64,000 nucleotides of DNA from Cherax quadricarinatus (lineage: Eukaryota > Arthropoda > Malacostraca > Decapoda > Parastacidae), in assembly GCF_038502225.1 (NCBI RefSeq), contig NC_091391.1:6935420-6999419 (forward strand). Reading direction: 5' to 3'. The position numbers and the translations under genes are program-made. The notes beneath the pieces were generated by a model. It saw only the letters and a list, made by a program, of their open reading frames with translations. It was not told the DNA's origin and made no database searches. Shown one piece after another: positions 40,280 through 51,751 of the stretch (positions are counted from its first letter, which is position 1; each line of letters opens with the position of its first letter).

Positions 40280-41010
40280 AAGAAAAACTTTATAAAACTG
40301 GGATGCTTAAATGTGCGTGGATGTAGTGCGGATGACAAGAAACAGATGATTGCTGATGTTATGAATGAAAAGAAGTTGGATGTCCTGGCTCTAAGCGAAA
40401 CAAAGCTGAAGGGGGTAGGAGAGTTTCAGTGGGGGGAAATAAATGGGATTAAATCTGGAGTATCTGAGAGAGTTAGAGCAAAGGAAGGGGTAGCAGTAAT
40501 GTTAAATGATCAGTTATGGAAGGAGAAAAGAGAATATGAATGTGTAAATTCAAGAATTATGTGGATTAAAGTAAAGGTTGGATGCGAGAAGTGGGTCATA
40601 ATAAGCGTGTATGCACCTGGAGAAGAGAGGAATGCAGAGGAGAGAGAGAGATTTTGGGAGATGTTAAGTGAATGTATAGGAGCCTTTGAACCAAGTGAGA
40701 GAGTAATTGTGGTAGGGGACCTGAATGCTAAAGTAGGAGAAACTTTTAGAGAGGGTGTGGTAGGTAAGTTTGGGGTGCCAGGTGTAAATGATAATGGGAG
40801 CCCTTTGATTGAACTTTGTATAGAAAGGAGTTTAGTTATAGGTAATACATATTTTAAGAAAAAGAGGATAAATAAGTATACACGATATGATGTAGGGCGA
40901 AATGACAGTAGTTTGTTGAATTATGTATTGGTAGATAAAAGACTGTTGAGTAGACTTCAGGATGTACATGTTTATAGAGGGGCCACAGATCACTTTCAGA
41001 TCACTTTCTA
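40280..41010 (+). pseudogene. RTE copy 2: AP-type endonuclease domain
   Basis: 'LGCLNVRGCSADDKK' (metal-binding Asn block), 'VLALSETKLKG' (catalytic Glu), 'WVIISVYAPGEE', 'VVGDLNAKVGETFR' (Asp/Asn block), 'RNDSSLLNYVLVDKR' and then 'ATDHF'. After the final His region a small rearrangement ('tcactttcagatcactttct') shifts the frame at about 40990. Copy 1 reads 'ATDISNHFLVVATLRVKGRW' there. Confidence 0.87.
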
Positions 41011-41019
41011 GTTGTAGCT

Positions 41020-43221
41020 ACACTGAGAGTAAAAGGTAGATGGGATACAAGGAGAATAGAAGCATCAGGGAAGAGAGAGGTGAAGGTTTATAAACTAAAA
41101 GAGGAGGCAGTTAGGGTAAGATATAAACAGCTATTGGAGGATAGATGGGCTAATGAGAGCATAGGCAATGGGGTCGAAGAGGTATGGGGTAGGTTTAAAA
41201 ATGTAGTGTTAGAGTGTTCAGCAGAAGTTTGTGGTTACAGGAAAGTGGGTGCAGGAGAGAAGAGGAGCGATTGGTGGAATGATGATGTAAAGAGAGTAGT
41301 AAGGGAGAAAAAGTTAGCATATGAGAAGTTTTTACAAAGTAGAAGTGATGCAAGGAGGGAAGAGTATATGGAGAAAAAGAGAGAGGTTAAGAGAGTGGTG
41401 AAGCAGTGTAAAAAGAGAGCAAATGAGAGAGTGGGTGAGATGTTATCAACAAATTTTGTTGAAAATAAGAAAAAGTTTTGGAGTGAGATTAACAAGTTAA
41501 GAAAGCCTAGAGAACAAATGGATTTGTCAGTTAAAAATAGGAGAGGAGAGTTATTAAATGGAGAGTTAGAGGTATTGGGAAGATGGAGGGAATATTTTGA
41601 GGAATTGTTAAATGTTGATGAAGATAGGGAAGCTGTGATTTCGTGAATAGGGCAAGGAGGAATAACATCTCATAGGAGTGAGGAAGAGCCAGTTGTGAGT
41701 GTGGGGGAAGTTCGTGAGGCAGTAGGTAAAATGAAAGGGGGTAAGGCAGCCGGGATTGATGGGATAAAGATAGAAATGTTAAAAGCAGGTGGGGATATAG
41801 TTTTGGAGTGGTTGGTGCAATTATTTAATAAATGTATGGAAGAGGGTAAGGTACCTAGGGATTGGCAGAGAGCATGCATAGTTCCTTTGTATAAAGGCAA
41901 AGGGGATAAAAGAGAGTGCAAAAATTATAGGGGGATAAGTCTGTTGAGTGTACCTGGTAAAGTGTATGGTAGAGTTATAATTGAAAGAATTAAGAGTAAG
42001 ACGGAGAATAGGATAGCAGATGAACAAGGAGGCTTTAGGAAAGGTAGGGGGTGTGTGGACCAGGTGTTTACAGTGAAACATATAAGTGAACAGTATTTAG
42101 ATAAGGCTAAAGAGGTCTTTGTGGCATTTATGGATTTGGAAAAGGCGTATGACAGGGTGGATAGGGGGGCAATGTGGCAGATGTTGCAAGTGTATGGTGT
42201 AGGAGGTAGGTTACTGAAAGCAGTGAAGAGTTTTTACGAGGATAGTGAGGCTCCAGTTAGAGTATGTAGGAAAGAGGGAAATTTTTTCCCAGTAAAAGTA
42301 GGCCTTAGACAAGGATGTGTGATGTCACCGTGGTTGTTTAATATATTTATAGATGGGGTTGTAAGAGAAGTAAATGCGAGGGTCTTGGCAAGAGGCGTGG
42401 AGTTAAAAGATAAAGAATCACACACAAAGTGGGAGTTGTCACAGCTGCTCTTTGCTGATGACACTGTGCTCTTGTGAGATTCTGAAGAGAAGCTGCAGAG
42501 ATTGGTGGATGAATTTGGTAGGGTGTGCAAAAGAAGAAAATTAAAGGTGAATACAGGAAAGAGTAAGGTTATGAGGATAACAAAAAGATTAGGTGATGAA
42601 AGATTGAATATCAGATTGGAGGGAGAGAGTATGGAGGAGGTGAACGTATTCAGATATTTGGGAGTGGACGTGTCAGCGGATGGGTCTATGAAAGATGAGG
42701 TGAATCATAGAATTGATGAGGGAAAAAGAGTGAGTGGTGCACTTAGGAGTCTGTGGAGACAAAGAACTTTGTCCTTGGAGGCAAAGAGGGGAATGTATGA
42801 GAGTATAGTTTTACCAACGCTCTTATATGGGTGTGAAGCGTGGGTGATGAATGTTGCAGCGAGGAGAAGGCTGGAGGCAGTGGAGATGTCATGTCTGAGG
42901 GCAATGTGTGGTGTGAATATAATGCAGAGAATTCGTAGTTTGGAAGTTAGGAGGAGGTGCGGGATTACCAAAACTGTTGTCCAGAGGGCTGAGGAAGGGT
43001 TGTTGAGGTGGTTCGGACATGTAGAGAGAATGGAGCGAAACAGAATGACTTCAAGAGTGTATCAGTCTGTAGTGGAAGGAAGGCGGGGTAGGGGTCGGCC
43101 TAGGAAGGGTTGGAGGGAGGGGGTAAAGGAGGTTTTGTGTGCGAGGGGCTTGGACTTCCAGCAGGCATGCGTGAGCGTGTTTGATAGGAGTGAATGGAGA
43201 CAAATGGTTTTTAATACTTGA
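41020..43221 (+). pseudogene. RTE copy 2: reverse transcriptase and C-terminus
   Basis: Open from about 41020 to a stop at 41643 ('ctgtgatttcgtgaatag'). It is open again through the core ('YRGISLLSVPGKVYGRV', 'GFRKGRGCVDQVF', 'LRQGCVMSPWLFNIFIDGVV', 'LLFADDTVLL') to TGA at 42475, where copy 1 has GGA. It then runs open to 43221. Three lesions in about 2.9 kb indicate a young copy. Confidence 0.88.
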
Positions 43222-43484
43222 CGTGCTGTTGGAGTGTGAGCAAAGTAACATTTATGAAGGGATTCAGGGAAACCGGCAGGCCGGACTTGAGTCCTGGAGA
43301 TGGGAAGTACAGTGCCTGCACTCTGAAGGAGGGGTGTTAATGTTGCAGTTTAAAAACTGTAGTGTAAAGCACCCTTCTGGCAAGACAGTGATGGAGTGAA
43401 TGATGGTGAAAGTTTTTCTTTTTCGGGCCACCCTGCCTTGGTGGGAATCGGCCAGTGTGATAATAAAAAAAAAAAAAATCTTAC

Positions 43485-44306
43485 CCTAACTGCCTCCTCT
43501 TTTAGTTTATAAACCTTCACCACTCTCTTCCCTGATGCTTCTATTCTCCTTGTATCCCATCTACCTTTCACTCTCAGTGTAGCTACAACTAGAAAGTGAT
43601 TTGATATATCTGTGGCCCCTCTATAAACATGTACATCCTGAAGTCTACTCAACAGTCTTTTATCTACCATTACATAATCCAACAAACTACTGTCATTTCG
43701 CCCTACATCATATCTTGTATACTTATTTATCCTCTTTTTCTTAAAATATGTATTACCTATAACTAAACCCCTTTCTATACAAAGTTCAATCAAAGGGCTC
43801 CCATTATCATTTACACCTGGCACCCCAAACTTACCTACCACACTCTCTCTAAAAGTTTCTCCTACTTTAGCATTCAGATCCCCTACCACAATCTCTCTCT
43901 CACTTGGTTCAAAGGCTCCTATACATTCACTTAACATCTCCCAAAATCTCTCTCTCTCCTCTGCATTCCTCTCTTCTCCAGGTGCATACACGCTTATTAT
44001 GACCCACTTCTCGCATCCAACCTTTACTTTAATCCACATAATTCTTGAATTTACACATTCATATTCTCTTTTCTCCTTCCATAACTGATCATTCAACTTT
44101 ACTGCTACCCCTTCCTTTGCTCTAACTCTCTCAGATACTCCAGATTTAATCCCATTTATTTCCCCCCACCGAAACTCCCGTACCCCCTTCAGCTTTGTTT
44201 CGCTTAGGGCCAGGACATCCAACTTCTTTTCATTCATAACATCAGCAATCATCTGTTTCTTGTCATCTGCACTACATCCACGCACATTTAAGCATCCCAG
44301 TTTTAT
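43485..44306 (-). pseudogene. RTE copy 1: AP-type endonuclease domain
   Basis: 'MRGCSADDKKQMIADVMNEK' near 44285, with the upstream LNV in frame. 'ALSETKLKGVREF', 'SVYAPGEERNAEER', 'IVVGDLNAKVGETF' and 'SSLLDYVMVDKRLLSRL' follow. It is open up to the insertion point of copy 2, where it reads 'EEAVRV' and then runs into the A-tail. Confidence 0.9.
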
Positions 44307-44556
44307 AAAGTTTTTCTTCTCTTTTTTAGTAAATGTCTACAGGAGAAGGGGTTACTAGCCCATTGCTCCCGGCATTTTAGTCGCCTCATACGACACGCAT
44401 GGCTTACGGAGGAAAGATTCTTTTCCACTTCCCCATGGACAATAGAAGAAATAAAGAGGAACAAGAGCTATTTAGAAAAAGGAGAAAAACCTAGATGTAT
44501 GTATATATATATGCATGTGCGTGTCTGTGAAGTGTGACCAAAGTGTAAGTAGGAGT

Positions 44557-44849
44557 TAGGCACATAAGAAAACCACTAGCATGGTGTGTGGTGCCTCTCA
44601 TTGTATCAGTAAGTTTATTTAGGCAGAGGTACACATAAGTACAATTATCATACATAGCATAAATTATCTAGGATAAGCTAGAAAAGTCAGACAGAATGAA
44701 TAAATGTACCGTTTACTATTTGTCTAGAATTTTCTCACACGTATAACCTTGCTTCAGTCACCAAGTTTGAAATTTAATGAGCAAAGACCTGATTAAAACA
44801 GGACCTCACTAGTGTATTCAACATACCTAGATAAACAGCAGTGCACAAC
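44557..44849. other. No recognised feature
   Basis: Unassigned sequence next to the RTE leader. Confidence 0.4.
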
Positions 44850-45125
44850 CTTTTGTTTTAGCATATCAGCCATCTCCCACCTAGGCAAGGTGACACGAAA
44901 AAGAAGAAATGGAAGTGTTCGTCTTTTTACATGTAATAAAGACCAAGGTGGCGCAGTACAGTAACTGGAACAATATAGATAACCCACACATTGGAGAAAG
45001 AAACTTAGGACAAAATTTCAGTCCGACTTGGACCAATAACGTCGTAAGGCTCTTTTTATGAGTGGGTTGTGTACATTTAGTAATTTGTACAGGAGGAGTT
45101 ACTAGTCCCTTGCTCTTGATTCGTG
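44850..45125 (-). mobile_element. Cluster of RTE and Penelope-like fragments
   Basis: An RTE 3' end (44860-44915, 'catctcccacctaggcaagg'), a Penelope-like terminal piece (44945-45060, 'cagtccgacttggaccaata'), and an RTE leader-like piece (45075-45110, 'agttactagtcccttgctct'). Confidence 0.5.
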
Positions 45126-45217
45126 TAACAAAACAAAAAAGACAAAATCCATTTGTACTTTTAATTTTTTTGTTTTTAATATTTACTGCAGTATATCTGT
45201 AAATTGTTTACTGAGTA

Positions 45218-45526
45218 CAGCCTCTCCTCACTTAGTGACGTACTCGTTTACTGACGACTCAGAATTACGATGGACTCACTGACCGGTATGCATACGTAAA
45301 TAATGTATATTAGAGCTGATTTCCTCTTATTCTTTTTATTACAATATACAGTACACTACTGTATAAACATTTAAAAATACGTATACTAAAAGTGTTATAA
45401 ATGGTGCAAAGGTGACATTGAAACTATCAAAGATCGTTGATACAAACCCACTACCATTATATAGTATGCTGTTAATTTACCGATGTGGTCCTAGGAGCAG
45501 AACTGTCGTTAAGTGAGGAGAGGCTG
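45218..45526. mobile_element. 309-bp inverted-repeat element (CAGCCTCTCC family)
   Basis: Inverted ends CAGCCTCTCCTCACTTAGTG and CAGCCTCTCCTCACTTAACG, flanked by TA. A second copy is at 57496-57817. Confidence 0.88.
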
Positions 45527-45566
45527 TACTGTTTGGTATAAAGTAGAGTAATGCTGTTGCTGACCG

Positions 45567-45724
45567 GGCCATAATGCTATGTGATGAGCTCAGCTCACTC
45601 AGATAAGCTGTGAGTGGCCGGGCCATAATGCTATGTGATGAGCTCAGCTCACTCATAAGCTGTGAGTGGCCGGGCCATAATGCTATGTGATGAGCTCAGC
45701 TCACTCAGATAAGCTGTGAGTGGC
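45567..45724. repeat. About 54-bp tandem repeat, 3 copies
   Basis: Blocks 'ggccataatgctatgtgatg' plus 'agctcagctcactcagataa' plus 'gctgtgagtggccg'. The sequence 'gagctcagctcactc...' corresponds to the subterminal part of the TTAA element seen once near 50370. Confidence 0.88.
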
Positions 45725-46149
45725 AAATTTGGGCTAGATATGAGAATATGGGTCAATGGCGTAAGTGTGCACCATATAAAATAAAATCCTGCAGCATGCA
45801 GTGCAAAATGAGAAAAAACTGCAGCCGTGTCTTTGGCTTAAAACAGCAACTTTGCAGCATATTATCGTATGGTTTTTATGGTTGTATTCATGGTTTCTTG
45901 GTCTCACTTGATGGAATGGAAGATATATTACAGAAATAGAGATGATTTTGATTGGTTTTAGAACTGAAAATAGCTTGAAATTGAGCTCAAAATAGCAGAA
46001 ATGTTTGATTTTTGCCAATTTTCAAGAGTAAACAAATCATATCACTTATCTAATACATGTCAACTAGTGGGTCTGATATGCGTTCAGAATTGTGCTGATA
46101 TTATTTATACAGTTATTACAATATTGCATAAATCTTCTAGTTTTTGGTA

Positions 46150-46485
46150 TCTACCTACCTGGAGGATATTCCAGGGATCAACGCCCCCATGGCCCAGTCC
46201 ACGACCAGGCTGCCTGGTGGATCAGGGCCTGATCAATGATGCTGTTACTGCTGGCCGCACGCAGCCCAACGTACGAACCACAGCCCGGCTGATCCAGCAC
46301 TGACTTTAGGAATCTGTCCAGCTCCCTCTTGAAGACAGCCAGAGGTCTGCTGGTAATGCCTCTTAAGGCCGGTGGGAGGCTGTTGAACAGTCTTGGGCCC
46401 CGGACACTTATTGCATTTTCTCTTTGTTTACCAGTGACGCTCCTACTTTTCACTGGGGGTATATTGCATCGCATGCCAAGTCTTT
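46150..46485 (-). pseudogene. LINE C C-terminal fragment
   Basis: The minus strand encodes 'SVRGPRLFNSLPPALRGITS', 'RPLAVFKRELDRFLKSV' and 'LDQPGC', followed by the 3' segment. This is the tail of a CR1-like reverse transcriptase. Confidence 0.75.
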
Positions 46486-46489
46486 ATGA

Positions 46490-46905
46490 ATAAAAAACTA
46501 AAACAGAATTCATGTGTGAAGCCTGTTAGACTGCCCTCTCTATCAACGAGCACACAGAATTTACCTCCAACGTCCTCTCCGCTCTACTACTCTCTCTCTA
46601 CCTTCCCTTCTTGCTGATGGACCCTCCTTTAATCCTGAGTCTCTCATTGACCTCTTGACAACAACTGATTTACTCCACAAACTTTGATGATGATGCCTTT
46701 CGCACTCCCCTCAGCCCTTTCTACCTCAATCTCTTGCTGTCCTCTACCCTTTCACCATCCACTGCCCCGCTGTTCTTCGTTACCTATTACTCATCCATCT
46801 CCCTTTTGCCACCTGATGCCCTCACTTCCTTCCTGCCCTGCAGCGCTGTATAGCCCTTGTGGCTTAGTGCTTCTTTTTCGATTATAATAATAATAATGTA
46901 TTGGG
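46490..46905 (+). mobile_element. LINE D 3' fragment
   Basis: Pyrimidine-rich, ending 'ctgtatagcccttgtggctt', 'agtgcttctttttcgattat' and a TAATAATAAT tail. The coding part is not recognised. Confidence 0.55.
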
Positions 46906-47238
46906 TAGTTGAAATAGTAGTTGACTTGGCAACTTCTTGAGCTCTGTCAATAAAATGGAAGACTTACTAATGAAATAGCTAAGAATTTGGTCGACTGGAA
47001 TAATGTAATTGACCTAAAATAGGACTCAAATTGGGTAAAATCTCCTATACATAAATATCAGTGGCACAACAAAATTTGTGAAAGTATAATTTCGTCAGAT
47101 TTCGTACTTTTTGTGTTGTTACCTTCAGAAAATGATTCTCTACCATTTCCTAAGAAGTAACAAAAATTTTTTTTTGAAAATTGTTGGACACTGTGGACAA
47201 GTTTTAGATTCAGGGTCTGGACAGTGAAAGGTTAAGCA

Positions 47239-47535
47239 CACCTACCATCCGACTTGCGACCGAGTTCGGTTCCGAGAAACCGGTCGTAAGTCAAACTTTA
47301 CTACTGAATATCAACAAAACATTTTTGTAATGACTTTATTTTATTGTTTTATTTTGGTATTTCATGTTTTACTTTACTTTTTATGTTGTTAGTACTGTAT
47401 TTTATACTGTAAGGTTTAGGATAAACACTGTGTACAACACAAATAGTTGTTTATTTCCCAGAAATTTGGCATAAAAAACATGGTCGTAAGTCGAGTGGTC
47501 GTAAGTTGAGCAGGTCGTAAGTCGGATGGTAGGTG
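47239..47535. mobile_element. Inverted-repeat element (CACCTACCATCCGAC family)
   Basis: Ends CACCTACCATCCGACTTGCG and, reversed, CACCTACCATCCGACTTACG. 'ggtcgtaagt' occurs three times near the right end. Confidence 0.85.
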
Positions 47536-48016
47536 TATTTCTTTTTATTTTTTAACATCATTATGATTTAACAGATACGTACTTGGATAGTCCCCTTCAT
47601 TAGTTTACACGTGGGCCCCACTTATACAGCAAGTTAGGTTCCAGGCTACTGTAGGGCCCCACTTATACAGCAAGTTAGGTTCCAGGCTACTGTAGGACCC
47701 CACTTACACAGCTAGCTAGGTTCCAGGCAGGTTAAGGCAGCGGCAGCAGCGACTTCCAAGCTCCGTACTTTTCTCCAACTATCAGAGCTACCAATGCTCC
47801 TATGATGACCTAGTTACAAGCAAAACTGCACTACCCAACGTAGCACCCAGAATGACCAAAGATTACCAACAGTGAAACCTACAAATCGAAAATAATAGAG
47901 ATCAAAGGAAGACTGCCCACAAACCGAAAGCAACATCCCGCTGCCAGCCGAACAACGTAACCCTAAGCTTTGTATAACTACAACTTCTTCTTAACTACAA
48001 CAATTCCTGTAGTATT

Positions 48017-49006
48017 ATGAGGCGCAATCTAAGAGGAAACAGCACCAAGGCCAGCAAGAAAACACCGAAAAATCAACTATTCAACAAGCGTAGTCAGGAG
48101 GACGCCGGCCCAGCAACCACCCCACTCACCACCACTCAAGGCGACACCACAACAATAACAACAAACATGGCTGCCACCAGCCCATCCTCCCCTCTCTTCC
48201 CCGGATTCAACCTACCAAGTAGTCTCTCAGGTATGACCAACGATCCAGATACCCTAAAGACATGCGTCTCCAACTTAGTTATTGAAAATATGAATCTTCG
48301 AGAGACACTAACAAAACAAGACACCAGGATGACACAACTCGAGAACAAAATCCTCAGTCTTGAACAAAAGTTATCAACACCAGGAATGACAAACTGTGAC
48401 AAGACCATCCAGACAGCCATAGATAGCCATACCCAACAAATAATATCTCTTAATACAAAGGTTGAAGAAGCAGTAAAAGAATGGAAGAACAACTTAGATA
48501 ACCAGTTCAGCGACTACTTTGCTCTCCAAGAAGATAAAACTGAACAAGATAAATTATCGGATGCAGTAATAGTTAACAGTCCACTTTTTCCCAGTGATAT
48601 GAACCAAACAAACAGTAAAGAAATTACTCTGCAGATCATAAAGGACCAAACAAGTTTTATTGTACCAGAGTCAGAAATAAAAGAAACCAGGTTACTAGGA
48701 TCCCATGGTAGAAAAAGTGTTATGCTTAGATTCCCCTCACATGACAGGAAAAAAGACTTAATTATTGCATCTATTAAAGTAAAGAAAGAGGTATACATAA
48801 ACGAGTGTCTTACCAAAAAACGTCAGAACCTCCTGTATAGAGTCAGAAAACTTAAGCGGGAGAATAATAACACAATACACCAATGCTTCACACGGGATGG
48901 GAAAATTCTTCTTAGGAAAACAAATGTAGGTCAACTGTACACAATAACGAACGAGAATGATCTATCACGATTTCTCAGGGATACTAATTTTACAGAGAAT
49001 AACTAA
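48017..49006 (+). CDS. LINE A ORF1 protein (intact, 329 aa)
   Basis: An ATG-initiated frame with no lesions. Residues 1-75 are basic and then low-complexity (Thr/Ser/Pro). About 80-130 form a likely coiled coil ('VIENMNLRETLTKQDTRMTQ', 'LENKILSLEQKL'). The C-terminal part from about 210 has 'KSVMLRFPSHDRKKDLIIAS', 'EVYINECLTKKRQNLLYRVR' and 'DGKILLRKTN'. This resembles the C-terminal domain called FP-C that occurs in ORF1 proteins of many LINEs. There are no zinc knuckles. Expected role: RNA-binding particle protein of the element. It is followed after 2.7 kb by ORF2. Intactness suggests a recent copy. Confidence 0.85.
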   Translation: MRRNLRGNSTKASKKTPKNQLFNKRSQEDAGPATTPLTTTQGDTTTITTNMAATSPSSPLFPGFNLPSSLSGMTNDPDTLKTCVSNLVIENMNLRETLTKQDTRMTQLENKILSLEQKLSTPGMTNCDKTIQTAIDSHTQQIISLNTKVEEAVKEWKNNLDNQFSDYFALQEDKTEQDKLSDAVIVNSPLFPSDMNQTNSKEITLQIIKDQTSFIVPESEIKETRLLGSHGRKSVMLRFPSHDRKKDLIIASIKVKKEVYINECLTKKRQNLLYRVRKLKRENNNTIHQCFTRDGKILLRKTNVGQLYTITNENDLSRFLRDTNFTENN

Positions 49007-51751
49007 ACAATGTCCAACCTAAAAGCCTACGTAGTGTAGTGTATGTTTTGCTCCATTATTGTTCAAATTTCATTGTACAATCTCTTAGTAATTAAATAAT
49101 CAACTACCTCATTTTTGTGATTTTACTAGTAAGCATAAGTCACCTTATGTAATTTTCTTATTTACTATTGTTTGCTTAAACATTAGCTGAATTGATACTT
49201 TCTCTGTCCATATTACTACCTCATATTTTTTTAAATACTATCAATTGTTATTACTTACTAAAATTAATAATTATCATTTTTACTATAATTTCAATTTACT
49301 CTTAACATTTTTGACATTTAATAACCAGTACTTGTCTAATTACCTTTACCTGTTTTAATACCACATTTACTATCTTAGAGTACTCTTAACCCTTTCAGGG
49401 TCCAAGGCCCAAATCTGAAGTGGTGCCCCAGTGTCCAAGAATTTAAAAAAAAAAAATTTTATTTTTTCTTATGAAATGGTAGAGAATCTTTTTGTGAAGG
49501 TAATAAAACAAAAAGTACGAAATTTGATGGAAAATTGACGAAATTATGCTCTCGTGAATTTTGATGTGTCAGCGATATTTACGAATCGGCGATTTTGCCG
49601 ACTTTGACTCCCATTTTAGGCCAATTACATTATTCCAGTCGACCAAATTCTTAGCTATTTCACTAGTATTACTTCTATTCTATCGATTGAGCACAAGAAA
49701 TCGCCAAGTCAACCATTTCAACTACAAAATAAAGTGACCGGAAATTGGTAATTTGGCCAATTTAACACAAAGTTCAAAATATTCCAATTTCAAAATAGGG
49801 TCCAGAATAAACAATGTAGGTATTCCTGGCACTAAACTAACATTTCCTCTGTTCATTAGTTATGTTTTGAGGCTTTACAAATAAATTCCATTTTGAATTT
49901 TTATTCACATAATGAATTTTTATTCACACCAATAAATAGAAGATTTACGGTTATGCAATATTGTAATAATTGTATAAATATCTTCACCACATTTGTGAAA
50001 GTATATTAGACCCACCAGCTGGCGTGTATAAGACGCGTGAGGTCGTTTGTTTACTCTTGAACATCGGCAAAAATTTAACATTTCCGCCACTTTGAGCTCA
50101 GTTTCAAGCCATTTCCAGTGCTAACACCAATCAAAATTATCTCTATTTCTGTGATATGTCTTCCATTCTATCAAATGAGACCAAGAAATCACAAATACAA
50201 CTATAAAAAGCATACGAAAAAACACTGCAAAGTCGCTGTTTTAATCGAAAATCACGGTCTCAGTTTTTTTTCTCTCATTATACACAGTGTGCTGCAGGAT
50301 TTGTTTTATGTGGTGCACACATACCACATAGATGTATTCTCTCATATCTAGGCCCAAATTTACCACTCACAGTTTATCAGAGTGAGCTGAGCTCATGGCG
50401 TAGATCTACGGTTTGGACCCTGAACGTAAAGCCGTAGATCTACGGGACGGACCCTGAAAGGGTTAATTACCTTGTACTGCCATATAACCTCTAGTATAAC
50501 TACCAGTGCAATATTGAATGAAATAAACATTACTTTTTCACTTTTTTGTAATCATTATTACTTACTAAAATTTTATTAAACACCATATTTACTACCAGTC
50601 AATTTTACTTTTGTACATTAAACATTATTTTATACTTCCCATAACATTTTGTTGCCAAATTTTCAAGTTTGTATATTCAACTCCAACCTTTATATTATCC
50701 TTTGTACCTGTGCACTTGTGTGCCTCTGTACCTGTGTACCTGTCTACCATCTTACTATCATATTATAACCAAGACATTACCATTGTTATTTTTTACTATT
50801 ATTCTTTTGTACTTTAATTGTGAATTTTATTTTGTCAATTTAAATCTAGTTATACTCTTGATCTTGTCAACAACCTATACCAGACTCTAGTGCAATTGCA
50901 AGTACCATTTCAATTTGTATTTTTATATTATAAGTTTATATTATAATTCCTACTCTAAGATTGTTTTCATATCTTAGTGACTATATTGTGTGTGCAATTA
51001 GTGTATATTTCAATTATGTTATTGTTCAAGGCCCTTAACTATCTTTTGCTAACTAGTACCAACTACCTCATATATTTTTTTTTTTTCTCTACTTTTTTAT
51101 TCTTTTGCTACCTTAACTTGTATATTTTATCTTGTCAATTTAAATCTAGTTATACTCTGATTCTTGTAAACAACTTATATAAGACCTTAGTGCAATTACA
51201 ATCGAGAGTCTTGTGCCTTTTTTAAATTATTAGATTAAACTCAGTTGTACTATAGTCAATACCAAATTCATTATATTAGACCATATTGCAATTACTAGTG
51301 AGAGACTGGTGCTATTTTTAATTTGTATTGTTATATTATTAGATTAAATCTAGTTGTACTATAGCTCATTCTAGCTCAAAACATAGACTCCACAAAAGTC
51401 ATTATATTAGACCTTAGTGCAATTATTTGATTACCACTTTATTGTTCACCACAACTTATATTAGTCCCTTTTATATTATAATTTTATATTATAATTCTAA
51501 CTTTAAAGAATTACCTTTAAAGTACTACCTACTATCATATTCCCAAGCTCCATTATTTGATCATCACTTTATTTGTTCACCACAAATTATTTTAGTCCCT
51601 TTTATATTGTCTCCTTTATTTTAGCTTTAAAAAACTACCTTAGCTCATTATTTTTACATTTGTTAAATAATTCAGGTGCTATTTTTTTTTAGCTTTAGAA
51701 TATTTACTTTGTTTTATACTTAATTCTAACTATAGATTCACTACAAATCTT
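49007..51751. other. Unusually long AT-rich ORF1-ORF2 spacer of LINE A
   Basis: Apart from the TTAA element at 49386-50466 the spacer is about 1.66 kb of AT-rich sequence. It has internally repeated segments such as 'tttaaatctagttatactct' (about 50840 and 51140) and 'gtgcaattac'. No coding signal. Confidence 0.6.
49386..50466 (-). mobile_element. 1.08-kb TTAA-flanked miniature element in LINE A
   Basis: TTAA at 49386-49389 and 50463-50466. Reverse orientation. The right (sub)terminal region has GTAGATCTAC twice at a spacing of 34 bp (about 50400 and 50434). Confidence 0.88.

Larger units (their letters stand above)
39882..43477 (+). mobile_element. RTE LINE copy 2 (plus strand), near full length
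   Basis: Inserted into copy 1 in the opposite direction, with the 7-bp target duplication ATCTTAC (39875-39881, 43478-43484). It has a leader of about 400 bp, the coding region, a 3' region and an A-rich tail after TAATAA. Confidence 0.92.
37263..44556 (-). mobile_element. RTE LINE copy 1 (minus strand), split by RTE copy 2
   Basis: The 3' tail is at 37263 (TTATTATTATTA) and the 5' leader at about 44556. The coding region is interrupted by RTE copy 2 (39882-43477) and by a small DNA element (38205-38466). Apart from these the copy is nearly complete. RTE LINEs encode one protein with an AP-type endonuclease and a reverse transcriptase and lack a separate ORF1. Confidence 0.92.
45560..47235 (+). 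mobile_element. TTAA-type 1.08-kb element, left end decayed, with LINE insertions
   Basis: The interior ('aaatcctgcagcatgcagtg', 'cttggtctcacttgatggaa') and right end ('gacagtgaaaggttaa', TTAA at 47232-47235) match the family. LINE C (46150-46485) and LINE D (46490-46905) pieces lie inside. Confidence 0.75.

Noticed and set aside
49007..51751. A third coding region between ORF1 and ORF2 of LINE A
   Set aside because: Only short AT-rich frames without motifs occur. The sequence is low-complexity with internal repeats.
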